This document shows positions 19,345 through 27,975 of a stretch of 64,000 nt of DNA, in pieces. Both the position numbers and the translations under genes were made by a program. Below the pieces are notes generated by a model. That model did no database searches and was not told where the DNA came from. It worked only from the letters and a program-made list of their open reading frames with translations. Each line of letters opens with the position of its first letter. Within the stretch, counting starts at the first letter, position 1. Location: positions 1,266,501-1,330,500 of the forward strand of contig NZ_CP106869.1 of NCBI RefSeq assembly GCF_025665335.1, read 5' to 3'. The stretch comes from Xanthomonas sp. AM6. Lineage in GTDB: Bacteria; Pseudomonadota; Gammaproteobacteria; Xanthomonadales; Xanthomonadaceae.

Positions 19345-20400
19345 ATGTCGTCCATCCCGCATGCCTGGTCGGTCGTGGTCGCCGCGGTGGCCGAGCATGC
19401 GGTGACGCCGCTGCTGGCGGCGCTGCACCTGACCGGGCTCCGCGACGATCCGCGCGAGATCGCCGCGTCGTTGCTGATCGCGGCCCTGCAGTTGTGCATC
19501 ATCGGCGCGCTGTTCCGCCCGCTGGAGAGCCTGTGGCCGGCCGAGCGCTGGGAGCACCGGCGCCTGGCCAGGATCGACTTCCACTCCACCTGGCTGATGC
19601 TGGTCTGGGTGTTCCCGCTGTTCTCGTTCCTGATTCTGACCCGCTGGCCAATGCGCTGGGCGGGGCCGATGCCGACGCGGCGGCGGCGCCGGCGTTCGGC
19701 CTGCGCCACGCGTGGCCGTGGCTGGACCGGCATCCGCTGGCTTCGCGCTGTACTGCCTGGCCTACGACTTCACCTACTACTGGATGCACCGGATGCAGCA
19801 CTGGCTGCCGTGGTGGCGGGCGACGCACAGCATGCACCACAGCCAGCGCCAGCTCAGCTGCTGGGCCAACGACCGCAGCAACTACCTGGGCGGCGCGCTG
19901 CAATCCTTCGTGCTGGCCGCGGTCGGCGTGGCGTTCGGCATCGTCGCCGACGAGTTCGCTGGCTGATGCTGCTCGGCGAACTGGTGCAGAACCTGTCGCA
20001 TGCCAACGTGCGTTTCGGGTTCGGGCCGGTGCTGGACAAGCTCCTAGTCGATCCGCGTTTCCACCGCCTGCACCACATGCGCGTGGACCCGCAGCGGCCG
20101 AACCTGCACAACTGCAATTTCGGCCAGGTGTTCGCGTTCTGGGACGTGCTGTTCGGCACCGCCTTGTACGGCGAGCCGCTGCGTCCCACCGGGGGCGGCG
20201 ACCCGATGGTGGGCCGCGACAACGCGCTGGGCTGGTCGCGCTGCAACTGGAGGGATTGAAGCGGTTCTGGGGGGCGGTACGGCGCCGCGCCGGATGGACG
20301 CCAGGCGAGGTCGCCTTCAGCGAGGACTATGGGCCGATCCCGGTCGCGCACGTCCCGGTCGCGCATGCGGCGGCGAGCGAATTCGCGGCAGCGGACGATG
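19345..20400 (+). pseudogene. Sterol desaturase / fatty acid hydroxylase family pseudogene (multiple frameshifts)
   Basis: The family pattern is complete but spread over three frames. ATG 19345 opens a frame through MSSIPHAWSVVVAAV to FPLFSFLILT (near 19640). The protein continues as LANALGGADADAAAAPAFG in a second frame to about 19735. A third frame carries GFALYCLAYDFTYYWMHRMQ and HSMHHSQRQLSCW to about 19962. The first frame then resumes with LGELVQNLSHANVRFGFG and FHRLHHMRVD. After about 20240 the second frame gives LKRFWGAVRRRAGW. The di-iron His clusters HRMQH, HSMHH and HRLHH survive. Each step corresponds to loss of one base, three of them at short G or C runs (CCC, GG, GG). The end is approximate. 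This is recent inactivation or localised sequence error. Confidence 0.75.
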
Positions 20401-20473
20401 CGCACGCCGAGGCCGCGGTACAGGGCGGTTCCCGCGTCCCGAGCGGCCTGCCCGGGAGCGGACGACAGAGCCT

Positions 20474-20511
20474 GGCGGCGCGGCGTCGCTGCAGCCCGAC
20501 GCCGCGCCGCC
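20474..20511 (-). terminator. Strong hairpin downstream of the psiF-like gene
   Basis: A perfect 15-bp stem (20474-20488 with 20497-20511) encloses an 8-nt loop. It starts 6 nt after the stop codon of the leftward psiF-like gene. There is no clear T run, but position and strength suggest a terminator or mRNA 3' end structure, possibly for both strands. Confidence 0.5.
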
Positions 20512-20517
20512 GGCCGA

Positions 20518-20829
20518 TCACCGCTTCTTCAGGCAGCCGCTCATGAAGGTCTTGCGCGCATCGCCCTGCAGCTTCTGCGTGGCGGCTTGCGCATTGCAGT
20601 CCTTCATCCGCTGCTGCGAGGCGTTGGCCGCCGGCGCCGCACTGCCGCCGCTGAGGCAGGCCTTCTGCGCGGCCTTGTACTCGTCGCCCGTCTTGCCCTT
20701 GTTCTGGGCCGAGCACTTGGCCATCAACGACTGCTGCGCGGTCTGCGGCTTGGCCGCGGCATCGGCCAGCAGCGGGGCGGCGCCCAGGCTCAGCAGCAGG
20801 CACACGGCGAGGGAGATGGAGCGGGTCAT
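20518..20829 (-). CDS. psiF: PsiF family protein
   Basis: Small exported protein of 103 residues. The signal peptide (MTRSISLAVCLLLSLGAAPLLADA) is followed by two PsiF modules: QQSLMAKCSAQNKGKTGDEYKAAQKACL (about 32-60) and QRMKDCNAQAATQKLQGDARKTFMSGCLKK (about 72-102). Each module has two Cys residues likely forming a disulfide in the periplasm. The founder is a phosphate-starvation-inducible protein of E. coli with unknown function. Start at 20829 is set by the signal peptide; the longer upstream frame is Arg/Pro-rich. No pho box was identified. Confidence 0.8.
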   Translation of the reverse strand: MTRSISLAVCLLLSLGAAPLLADAAAKPQTAQQSLMAKCSAQNKGKTGDEYKAAQKACLSGGSAAPAANASQQRMKDCNAQAATQKLQGDARKTFMSGCLKKR

Positions 20830-21079
20830 GGCAGCGGTCCGGTCGGGTGGTGCGCGCATCCTGCGCCCGCGGATCTGACCGAACTGTGACCCGGTCCGCT
20901 GACCGGCGCACTGACCCCGAGGACCGTTCCGGCGGCTGGCCGCGCCCGGGCATCGCGGCGCGCGCCGGGTCGGCATCGCCCGGTTCGACCGCCATGCCGG
21001 CAAGCGGTCGCCGGCCGCCAGCCGTTCCAGCCCGGGCGTAGGCCCAGCGGCCGCCGCCCATCCGCCCCTCGCTCCGGCC

Positions 21080-21829
21080 TCAAACCTGAGCGAAGCCCCC
21101 GTCCACGAACACTTCGCTACCGGTCATGAAGCTGCTCTCGTCCGAGGCCAGGAACAGCGCGGTCGCCGCGACTTCTTCCGCCCGGCCGATCCGGCCCAAC
21201 GGCAGCTGCGCGGTCATGCCGTCGATGATCGCCTCTCGCTGGCCGGTGCCGGACAGCGCCAGGTCCAGGCCCGGCGTCGAGATCGGCCCCGGCGACAGCA
21301 CGTTGACGCGGATGCCGGTGTCTTTCAGGTCCAGCGCCCAGCTCCTGGCGAAGTTGCGCAGCGCGGCCTTGGTGGCGCTGTACACGCTGAATGCCGGTGT
21401 GCCCATGGTGCCGGTGGTGGAGCCGGTGAGGATCACCGAACCGCCGGCGCGCATCAGCGGCAACGCTTTTTGCACAGTGAACAGCGTGCCCTTGACGTTG
21501 ACGCCGAAGGTGCGATCGAAGGAGTCTTCGGTGATCGCGCCCAGCGGCTGGAACTCTCCGAGCCCCGCATTGGCGAACAGCACGTCGATGCGGCCCTTGG
21601 CGGCTTCGACCTGGGCGAAGACGCGGTCCAGATCGTCCAGCTTCGAAATGTCGCCCTGAATGGCGATGGCGTCGGCACCGATCAGGCGCAGCGCCTTGTC
21701 CAGTTCCTCCTGCCGGCGCCCGACGATGACGACCTGTGCGCCTTCGGCCGCGAAGCGAATCGCGCTTGCCAGACCGATGCCGCTGTTGCCGCCGGTGACC
21801 ACTGCAATCTTGCCGTTGAGCCTGCTCAT
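21080..21829 (-). CDS. SDR family NAD(P)-dependent oxidoreductase
   Basis: Classical short-chain dehydrogenase of 249 residues. It has the cofactor motif TGGNSGIG (about 12-19), the NAG motif (about 88-90, in FANAGLGEF), catalytic Ser (GSTTGTMG region, about 138), YSATK with catalytic Tyr and Lys (about 152-156) and the C-terminal TGSEVFVDGGFAQV. An Arg-Arg pair after strand 2 (VGRRQEE) suggests NADPH preference. It is transcribed divergently from an HxlR regulator 97 bp away. HxlR proteins often control such neighbouring oxidoreductases in response to reactive electrophiles. The substrate is unknown. Confidence 0.9.
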   Translation of the reverse strand: MSRLNGKIAVVTGGNSGIGLASAIRFAAEGAQVVIVGRRQEELDKALRLIGADAIAIQGDISKLDDLDRVFAQVEAAKGRIDVLFANAGLGEFQPLGAITEDSFDRTFGVNVKGTLFTVQKALPLMRAGGSVILTGSTTGTMGTPAFSVYSATKAALRNFARSWALDLKDTGIRVNVLSPGPISTPGLDLALSGTGQREAIIDGMTAQLPLGRIGRAEEVAATALFLASDESSFMTGSEVFVDGGFAQV

Positions 21830-21871
21830 GATGCGCTCCAGAGAATGGGGAGGCGCAACTGTAGATCTCGG

Positions 21872-21909
21872 CTATTATTTTGAATAGTATGCACCATTTG
21901 GTAAGTACC
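21872..21909. promoter_or_regulatory. AT-rich divergent promoter/operator between SDR and HxlR genes
   Basis: In otherwise GC-rich DNA this short segment holds three dyads: CTATT-N6-AATAG (21872-21887), ACCATTTGGT (21893-21902) and GGTAAGTACC (21900-21909). They are plausible operator sites for the HxlR dimer between the two start codons at 21829 and 21927. TAGTAT (21885-21890) could be the regulator's -10. Confidence 0.5.
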
Positions 21910-21926
21910 TTGGGAGCGATCGGATC

Positions 21927-22298
21927 ATGGCGAACTCCACATTCAGTTGCGGTCTCGAGGCCGCCCTGTCCGTGCTCGGCGGCAAGTGGAAGCCGCTGAT
22001 CCTCTACAACCTGGCCAAGAACGTGCATCGCTACGGCGAGTTGCGGCGCGCCATCGGCGGGGTGACCGACAAGGTACTGATCCAGCAACTCAAGGAGCTG
22101 GAACGCGACCAGGTCGTTGCGCGCATCGACTTCCAGGAGATCCCGCCCAGGGTCGAGTACTCGCTGACGCCTTTCGGGCAGTCTCTGGCGGCGGCGCTGG
22201 GAGGACTGTGCGTGTGGGGCACGGAACACATGCAGACGGTCGAACGCATCAGCGAACGTCGCGCGTCCGCCGTCTCCAAATCCAAGTCCAACGCCTGA
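21927..22298 (+). CDS. HxlR family winged-helix transcriptional regulator
   Basis: The 123-residue product matches HxlR architecture. It has an N-terminal Cys (FSCGLEAALSVLGGKWKPLILYNL, Cys about 8), a winged helix with YGELRRAIGGVTDKVLIQQLKELERDQVV, the wing PPRVEYSLTPFGQSL and a C-terminal dimer helix. The conserved Cys in the start motif is the electrophile/redox sensor in HypR-type members. It is divergent from the SDR gene, its likely target, with dyad sites between them. Length is normal for the family. Confidence 0.9.
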   Translation: MANSTFSCGLEAALSVLGGKWKPLILYNLAKNVHRYGELRRAIGGVTDKVLIQQLKELERDQVVARIDFQEIPPRVEYSLTPFGQSLAAALGGLCVWGTEHMQTVERISERRASAVSKSKSNA

Positions 22299-22434
22299 TC
22301 GCCGATGCCATGGCCGGCATCGGCGCTGCATGGTCTTGAGGTACGCGCCTGGCCGCGCGGACAGCGCATGCGCGGCGGTGGCGTTGGCCGGGCGCTGGCG
22401 GCCGCGCTGTCGAAGCGTCGAGGCGCTGCTGCCG

Positions 22435-23235
22435 CTAGCGGAAGAACTGGCTCGGCGGTTGGCCGAACTGGCGCTTGAACATCGCGGTGAACGCGCTGGG
22501 GCTGTCGTAGCCCAGTTCCACCGCCACGTCGATGATGCGGTCGCCGGCGGCCAGCCGTTCCAGCCCGCGCAACAGGCGCAGTTGCTGCCGCCATTGGCCG
22601 AAGCTCATCTGCAACTCGCGCCGGCACAGGCGCTGGATGGTCTTGACGTTCACCTCCAGCCGCGCCGCCCAGTCGTGCAGGGTGGTGGTGTCGGCCGGAT
22701 CGGCATCGAGCGCGGCGCCGATGCGCAGCAGGCGCGCATCGTGCGGTTGCGGCAGGTGCAGCGGCAGCGCCGGCAGGGCGTGCAGCTCGTCGAGGATCAG
22801 CCGCATCAGGCGCCCGTCGCGCGATTCGGCGGCGTAGTCCCAGGGCACGCCGGCGGCGCTGCGGATCAGCGCTTCCAGCAGCGGCTCCACCGCCATCACC
22901 GACGGCTGCGCCGGCATGCCGGCGATCGCGGCGGGGCGGATGTACAGGCTGCGCATGCCCAGCGTGCCGACGCAGCGCACGCTGTGCACGGTGCCCGCCG
23001 GCATCCACAGCGCGCGGGTGCTGGGCACCACCCAATGGCCCTGGCCGGAGCGCACCACCATCAGCCCGTGCAGCGCGTAGACCAGTTGGTGGCGTTCATG
23101 CCGGTGCGGGGCGATGACGGTGTCGCTGGGATAGTCGGTGGCCTTGCACACCACGTCGCCCGGCGCCTCGTCAACGCTCCAGGCGCGCGGCGCAGGCGGG
23201 CTGGCGATGTCCTTTTCTCGACGAGCGATGGGCAT
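22435..23235 (-). CDS. AraC family transcriptional regulator with cupin sensor domain
   Basis: Product of 266 residues. An N-terminal cupin (HRHERHQLVYALHGLMVVRSG at about 43-63, with His residues) is followed by a C-terminal double helix-turn-helix (LHDWAARLEVNVKTIQRLCRRE and IIDVAVELGYDSPSAFTAMFKRQFGQPPSQFFR). The layout matches the NimR/YqhC-type small AraC regulators. It is divergent from an MFS exporter gene starting 68 bp away, so it probably controls that exporter in response to a compound it exports. This regulatory link is inferred from position. Confidence 0.88.
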   Translation of the reverse strand: MPIARREKDIASPPAPRAWSVDEAPGDVVCKATDYPSDTVIAPHRHERHQLVYALHGLMVVRSGQGHWVVPSTRALWMPAGTVHSVRCVGTLGMRSLYIRPAAIAGMPAQPSVMAVEPLLEALIRSAAGVPWDYAAESRDGRLMRLILDELHALPALPLHLPQPHDARLLRIGAALDADPADTTTLHDWAARLEVNVKTIQRLCRRELQMSFGQWRQQLRLLRGLERLAAGDRIIDVAVELGYDSPSAFTAMFKRQFGQPPSQFFR

Positions 23236-23265
23236 GTCACGCAGGAAGGCCGGGGCGGCTCAGCC

Positions 23266-23271
23266 TACCAT
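23266..23271 (+). promoter_or_regulatory. Candidate -10 of the MFS exporter gene (decides its start)
   Basis: CCTACCAT resembles the -10 elements seen before other genes here. It overlaps the in-frame ATG at 23270, so transcription would begin beyond that ATG, favouring the next one at 23303. Confidence 0.4.
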
Positions 23272-23302
23272 GCGCGCCGTCGCCTCCATTGCCCGGTCCG
23301 CC

Positions 23303-24523
23303 ATGTCCAGCCTGCGTCCTGCCGCCGCCGTTCCCGCCGCCGCCGCACCCCGCCCGGTGGTGGCCGGCGTGCTCGCCGCAATCACCTCCTCGCACCTGAT
23401 CAACGACATGATGCAGTCGCTGATCCTGGCGCTGTACCCGGTATTGAAGGGCCAGTTCCAGCTCAGCTTCGCCCAGGTCGGGCTGATCACGCTGACCTAC
23501 CAGCTCACCGCCTCGCTGTTCCAGCCGCTGATCGGGCTGCGCACCGACCGCCGTCCGGCGCCGTACTCGCTGCCGCTGGGCATGACCTCCACCCTGTGCG
23601 GCCTGCTGCTGCTGGCGTATGCGCCGAGCTTTGCGATGGTGCTGCTGGCCGCCGCGCTGGTCGGGATCGGCTCGGCGATCTTCCATCCGGAATCCTCGCG
23701 CATCGCGCGGCTGGCCTCGGGTGGGCGGCACGGGCTGGCGCAGTCGGTGTTCCAGGTCGGCGGCAACACCGGCACCGCGCTGGGGCCGCTGATCGCCGCG
23801 GCGGTGATCGTGCCCAACGGCCGCCACGCCGTGGCCTGGTTCGGCGCCGCCGCGCTGCTGGGCATCGCCCTGCTGTCCTACGTCGGCCGCTGGTACGCGC
23901 TGCACCTGCAGGCGGTGCGCGCGGCGCCGCGGCCCGCCGTGGCGGCGCCGGCGCTGCCGCGCAGGACCGTGCTGCGGATCGTGGCGATCCTGCTGCTGCT
24001 GATCTTCTCCAAGTACTTCTACATCGCCGGGCTGAGCAGCTATTACACGTTCTACCTGATCCAGCGCTTCGGGGTGTCGGTGCAGAGCGCGCAGCTGCAC
24101 CTGTTCGCGTTCCTGCTGGCCTCGGCGCTGGGCACGCTGATCGGCGGCCCGGTCGGCGACCGGATCGGACGCAAGCCGGTGATCTGGGTGTCGATCCTGG
24201 GCGTGGCGCCGTTCGCGCTGGCGCTGCCGTACGTCGGCCTGCACGCGGCGACCGCGCTGACCGTGCTGATCGGCTTCGTGCTGTCCTCGGCGTTCTCGGC
24301 GATCCTGGTGTACGCGCAGGAAATGATGCCCGGGCGCATCGGCACCATCTCCGGGCTGTTCTTCGGTTTCGCCTTCGGCATGGGCGGGCTGGGCGCGGCG
24401 GTGCTCGGCCTGCTTGCCGACCGCGAGGGCATCGTGTTCGTGTACCAGGCGATGTCCTACCTGCCGCTGCTGGGCATCGTGGCGGCGCTGCTGCCGAGCC
24501 GGCGCCCGGTGCCGGCGCACTGA
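23303..24523 (+). CDS. MFS transporter, fosmidomycin-resistance (Fsr)-like
   Basis: Inner-membrane drug/proton antiporter of 406 residues with 12 predicted helices. Family features are the opening ITSSHLINDMMQSLILALYPVLK, RTDRRPAPYSLPLGM in the helix 2-3 loop, FHPESSRIARLASGGRHGLAQS (the FHPE segment typical of Fsr-like MFS proteins) and the second-half loop GDRIGRKPVIW. Such proteins export fosmidomycin or other small compounds in some bacteria; the actual substrate is unknown. The alternative start is ATG 23270. The divergent AraC gene is its likely regulator. Confidence 0.87.
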   Translation: MSSLRPAAAVPAAAAPRPVVAGVLAAITSSHLINDMMQSLILALYPVLKGQFQLSFAQVGLITLTYQLTASLFQPLIGLRTDRRPAPYSLPLGMTSTLCGLLLLAYAPSFAMVLLAAALVGIGSAIFHPESSRIARLASGGRHGLAQSVFQVGGNTGTALGPLIAAAVIVPNGRHAVAWFGAAALLGIALLSYVGRWYALHLQAVRAAPRPAVAAPALPRRTVLRIVAILLLLIFSKYFYIAGLSSYYTFYLIQRFGVSVQSAQLHLFAFLLASALGTLIGGPVGDRIGRKPVIWVSILGVAPFALALPYVGLHAATALTVLIGFVLSSAFSAILVYAQEMMPGRIGTISGLFFGFAFGMGGLGAAVLGLLADREGIVFVYQAMSYLPLLGIVAALLPSRRPVPAH

Positions 24524-24617
24524 GCGCGGTCCGGCCGGGCCAGGCGATCGGCGCAAGATCGGGACCGCGCAGGGCCGGTCGCCGCGGCACACTGCCTCGA
24601 CCTTGCGGAGACCGGCC

Positions 24618-25508
24618 ATGATCCAGACGCGGATGTCCTCCCAGCAGCGCGGCATCGAACGCGCGCTCGCGCACCTGCAGCAGCGGTTGCAGGCGCACGC
24701 GGCCGTGCCGGATCTGGCCGAGCTGGCCGCGGTGGCGCACCAGTCGCCGTTCCACTTCCACCGCGTCTACCGCGCCATGACCGGCGAGACCGTCGGCCGC
24801 ACCGTGACCCGGCTGCGCCTGCTGCATGCCTTGCAGCTGCTCGCCGGCACCGGTTCGATCACCGAGATCGCGCTGGCCGTGGGCTACGAGACGCCACAGG
24901 CGCTGGCGCGCAGTTTCCGCACCACGCTCGGCGCCAGCCCCAGCCGGCTGCGCGCCGATCCTGCGGCGCTGGCCGCGCGATCGCAGGCGCTGGCGCGGCC
25001 GCCGCGGCAGGCCGCGGACGCGCCGCCGGCGCCCTTGCAGGTCGCGGTGCGGGCGCTGGCACCGTTCGAGGTGGTGGTGCTGCGCCGGCGCGGTGCCTTC
25101 GATGCGCTGGACGCCGGCTTCGGCCGCCTGTTCGCCTGGGCGCAGCGCGCCGGCGTCGCCGAGCGGCTGCAGACGCTGGCCGGCATTCCGCTCAGCGACC
25201 ACCGCGACGTGCCGGCGCGCGCGCACGTGTTCGAGTGCGCAATGGGCTTCGCCGCAACGGTGTCCCCGCCGGCACCGTTCGCGCTGCGCACGCTGGGCGG
25301 CGGCGACTACGTGGTGCTTCGCCAGGTCGGCAGTTACGCGCAGCTGGAAGCGGCGCTGGACCGGGTCCTGGCCGATTGGTTGCCGGGCAGCGGCTACGCG
25401 CTGCGCGACGTACCGCTGCATTACCTGTACCTGGACGATCCGGAAACCGTGGCCGAAGCCGCGCTGCGCGCCGACATCTGCGTGCCGGTGCGACGCGCCC
25501 CCGGCTAG
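24618..25508 (+). CDS. AraC-type regulator fused to a GyrI-like effector domain
   Basis: The 296-residue product has an N-terminal AraC DNA-binding domain: LAELAAVAHQSPFHFHRVYRAMTGETV and ITEIALAVGYETPQALARSFRTTLGASPSRLR, about residues 15-115. A Pro/Ala linker leads to a C-terminal GyrI/SbmC-like domain (about 140-290) with VVVLRRRGAFDALDAGFGRLFAWA, GGDYVVLRQVGSYAQLEAALDRVLADWLPGSGY and HYLYLDDPETV. This arrangement is that of Rob and related multidrug-sensing activators, where the GyrI-like pocket binds amphipathic ligands. It is likely a cytoplasmic activator of detoxification or efflux genes; targets are unknown. Confidence 0.88.
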   Translation: MIQTRMSSQQRGIERALAHLQQRLQAHAAVPDLAELAAVAHQSPFHFHRVYRAMTGETVGRTVTRLRLLHALQLLAGTGSITEIALAVGYETPQALARSFRTTLGASPSRLRADPAALAARSQALARPPRQAADAPPAPLQVAVRALAPFEVVVLRRRGAFDALDAGFGRLFAWAQRAGVAERLQTLAGIPLSDHRDVPARAHVFECAMGFAATVSPPAPFALRTLGGGDYVVLRQVGSYAQLEAALDRVLADWLPGSGYALRDVPLHYLYLDDPETVAEAALRADICVPVRRAPG

Positions 25509-25617
25509 CCCGGGAGCGCACGACGGCGGCACGGGCCGGCGCGGCGCCGGCCAGGCATTGGCGCTCTTGCTGGGCCGCAGCGCACGCGCGATGCGCGCCC
25601 GCGTGCCCGCGTGCGGT

Positions 25618-27303
25618 TCAGCGCGGCGCGGCGCGCAGCGCGCGGTACGGCGGCGTCGCCATCACCATCTCGGCCAGCGAATAGGCCAGCTCGCGCTCGG
25701 CCATCACCGTGCCGTCGGCGCCGTGGTCGAGCAGGTGCTTGACCTCGGCATCGCTGTGCGCGCGCGCCAGCAGGGTCAGCCCCGGGTTCAGCGCGCGCAG
25801 CTTGGCCAGCGCCTCGCCGGCCTCCAGCGGCTGCGGGATCGCCAGGATCGCGATCTTGGCCTTCTCCGGGTGCGCCTCGGCCAGCACCCGGTCGGCGGCG
25901 GCGCTGCCGCGGATGCCGGGGATGCCGTCGGCATGCGCGCGTTCCACGTGTTCGCGGTTGTCGTCGATCACCAGCACCGGCACGCCGCGTTCGCGCAGCA
26001 CCGCGGCCAGGGTGCTGCCGACCCGGCCGTAGCCGATCACGATGGCGTGGTCGACCAGGTCCAGCGACGGCCCTGGCGGCAGTTCCGCTTCCACCGTCAC
26101 CGGCGCTTCCACCGCCTGCCTGGCCTGCCAGCGGTCCAGCCAGGTGAACAGCAGCGGGTTGGCGATGATCGACAGCAGCGCGCCGGCCAGGATCAGGTCG
26201 CGCCCGGTCTCGGGCAGGATCGCCAGGCTGACCCCGAGCCCGGCCAGGATGAAGGAGAACTCGCCGATCTGCGCCAGGCTGGTGGAGATGGTCAGGGCGA
26301 TGCCGGTGGGGTGGCCGAACGCGCGCACGATCACGAACGCGGCCAGCGACTTGCCCACGGTGATGGTCAGGAACGTGGCCAGCACCTGCCACGGATGCTC
26401 GAGCAGGATGTGCGGGTCGAACAGCATGCCCACCGAGACGAAGAACAGCACCGCGAACGCGTCGCGCAGCGGCAGCGAATCGCTGGCCGCCTTGTGGCTG
26501 AGCTCCGATTCCTTCAGCAGCATGCCGGCGAAGAACGCGCCCAGCGCGAACGACACCCCGAACAGCGTGGCCGAGCCGAACGCCACGCCCAGCGCGATCG
26601 CCAGCACCGACAGCGTGAACAGCTCGCGCGAGCCGGTCGCGGCGACCTTCTCCAGCGCCCACGGGATCGCGCGGCGGCCGACCACCAGCATCACCACCAC
26701 GAACGCGGCCATCTTCAGCAGGGTGATGCCCAGCGCGCCGAGGATCGAGCCGGCGCTGCCGCCATCGCCCTTGCCGCCGAGCGCGTCGGCCAGCGCCGGT
26801 AGCAGCACCAGCGCCAGCACCATCACCAGGTCTTCGACGATCAGCCAGCCGACCGCGATGCGCCCGCGCTGGGTTTCCAGCAGGCGCCGCTCCTCCATCG
26901 CGCGCAGCAGCACCACGGTGCTGGCCACCGACAGCGCCAGGCCGAACACCAGCCCGTGCAGCGTCGGCCAGCCCATGCTCCAGGCCAGGCCCCAGCCGAG
27001 CAGGGTGGCGACCGCGATCTGCGCCAGCGCGCCGGGGATCGCGATCCACTTCACTTCCATCAGGTCTTCGAGCGAGAAATGCAGGCCCACGCCGAACATC
27101 AGCAGCATCACCCCCAGTTCCGACAGCTGGTTGGCCAGCGCCTGGTCGGCGACGAAGCCGGGCGTGAACGGGCCGACGCAGATGCCGGCCACCAGATAGC
27201 CGACCAGCGGCGAGAGCTTGATGCGATGGGCGAGCGTGCCGAGGACGAAGGCGAGGGCGAGCCCGACCGCGATGATGTCGATGAGGCTGGTGTCGTGATG
27301 CAT
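25618..27303 (-). CDS. ybaL: Monovalent cation:proton antiporter-2 (CPA2), YbaL/Kef-like
   Basis: Inner-membrane protein of 561 residues. A CPA2 exchanger domain with about 12-13 helices occupies residues 1-385: GTLAHRIKLSPLVGYLVAGI, MLLMFGVGLHFSLEDL, SVASTVVLLRAMEERRLLET and GWLIVEDLVMVLALVL. A cytosolic RCK-N/TrkA-N Rossmann domain follows at about 410-530 (HAIVIGYGRVGSTLAAVLRE, NAD(H)-binding GxGxxG). This matches the YbaL subgroup, thought to be K+/H+ exchange or efflux systems. The QRGRIAVGWLIVEDLVMVL segment is the conserved Kef/YbaL helix. It converges with the AraC-GyrI gene. Confidence 0.88.
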   Translation of the reverse strand: MHHDTSLIDIIAVGLALAFVLGTLAHRIKLSPLVGYLVAGICVGPFTPGFVADQALANQLSELGVMLLMFGVGLHFSLEDLMEVKWIAIPGALAQIAVATLLGWGLAWSMGWPTLHGLVFGLALSVASTVVLLRAMEERRLLETQRGRIAVGWLIVEDLVMVLALVLLPALADALGGKGDGGSAGSILGALGITLLKMAAFVVVMLVVGRRAIPWALEKVAATGSRELFTLSVLAIALGVAFGSATLFGVSFALGAFFAGMLLKESELSHKAASDSLPLRDAFAVLFFVSVGMLFDPHILLEHPWQVLATFLTITVGKSLAAFVIVRAFGHPTGIALTISTSLAQIGEFSFILAGLGVSLAILPETGRDLILAGALLSIIANPLLFTWLDRWQARQAVEAPVTVEAELPPGPSLDLVDHAIVIGYGRVGSTLAAVLRERGVPVLVIDDNREHVERAHADGIPGIRGSAAADRVLAEAHPEKAKIAILAIPQPLEAGEALAKLRALNPGLTLLARAHSDAEVKHLLDHGADGTVMAERELAYSLAEMVMATPPYRALRAAPR

Positions 27304-27975
27304 TCAGATTCGCAGAACAGGAATGCCGGGAGTGTGGCCGATGCGGGTTTTGTGGGCAAATCGGCGTGGCTACAACTCCAGGAGGCGGCGCTGCGCGAGG
27401 CCTGGCGAGGTTGCAGCTCGCACCGCTGCCAACGGACGCAGCCGACCGGCGTGCTGGCGTTTCGCTTGCCGAGTCGTGCGATGTCGCTGCCCGCCGCTGC
27501 TCGATGACGCGACCTCCGAGGTCGACACATCCAGGCAAGCGAACGCGCGCTGCCGATGCAGGGGCGGCGATCCCGCGTGCCCGGGGTTTTCCGTCAAGAC
27601 ATGCGTCGCGTTCTCATTTTCTGCGTTTCATCGGGTTTCACCCGGAATGGGCGTTCCATCCGATTGCAGTAAAGCTGCTCCGTTCCGACAGAACGCCGAC
27701 ATTCGCCGCGCCGCATGAGGCTGCAGCGCGTAGCGCGGCCGCCAGCCCAATGGCGGCGGCACTCTCACGGATTCGTGATACGCGAAACCGTCAAAATAGC
27801 CCGGGTTCCGGATCGGTCGAATGAGAAACCTGTCCCAGCCTCCCCGCGCTTCCCGCAAACCCCTGCCAGGCAAGGCATTGCCGCCGTTGTGTGCGCTGCA
27901 AACTGTCTACTGTCCGGGTTCTCGGCGTGCTGTATGTTTGCGCCAATTAGGCGTCCTGCCAAGGATCAAGGTGGC
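27304..27975. other. Long intergenic region between ybaL and the MASE1 gene
   Basis: About 670 bp without a convincing gene: frames present are short, Arg/Cys-rich and atypical in codon use. Local GC drops around 27600-27700 and 27780-27970. It should contain the divergent promoters of ybaL and the MASE1 gene. It may hold a decayed gene or a small RNA, but nothing specific is recognisable. Confidence 0.45.
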
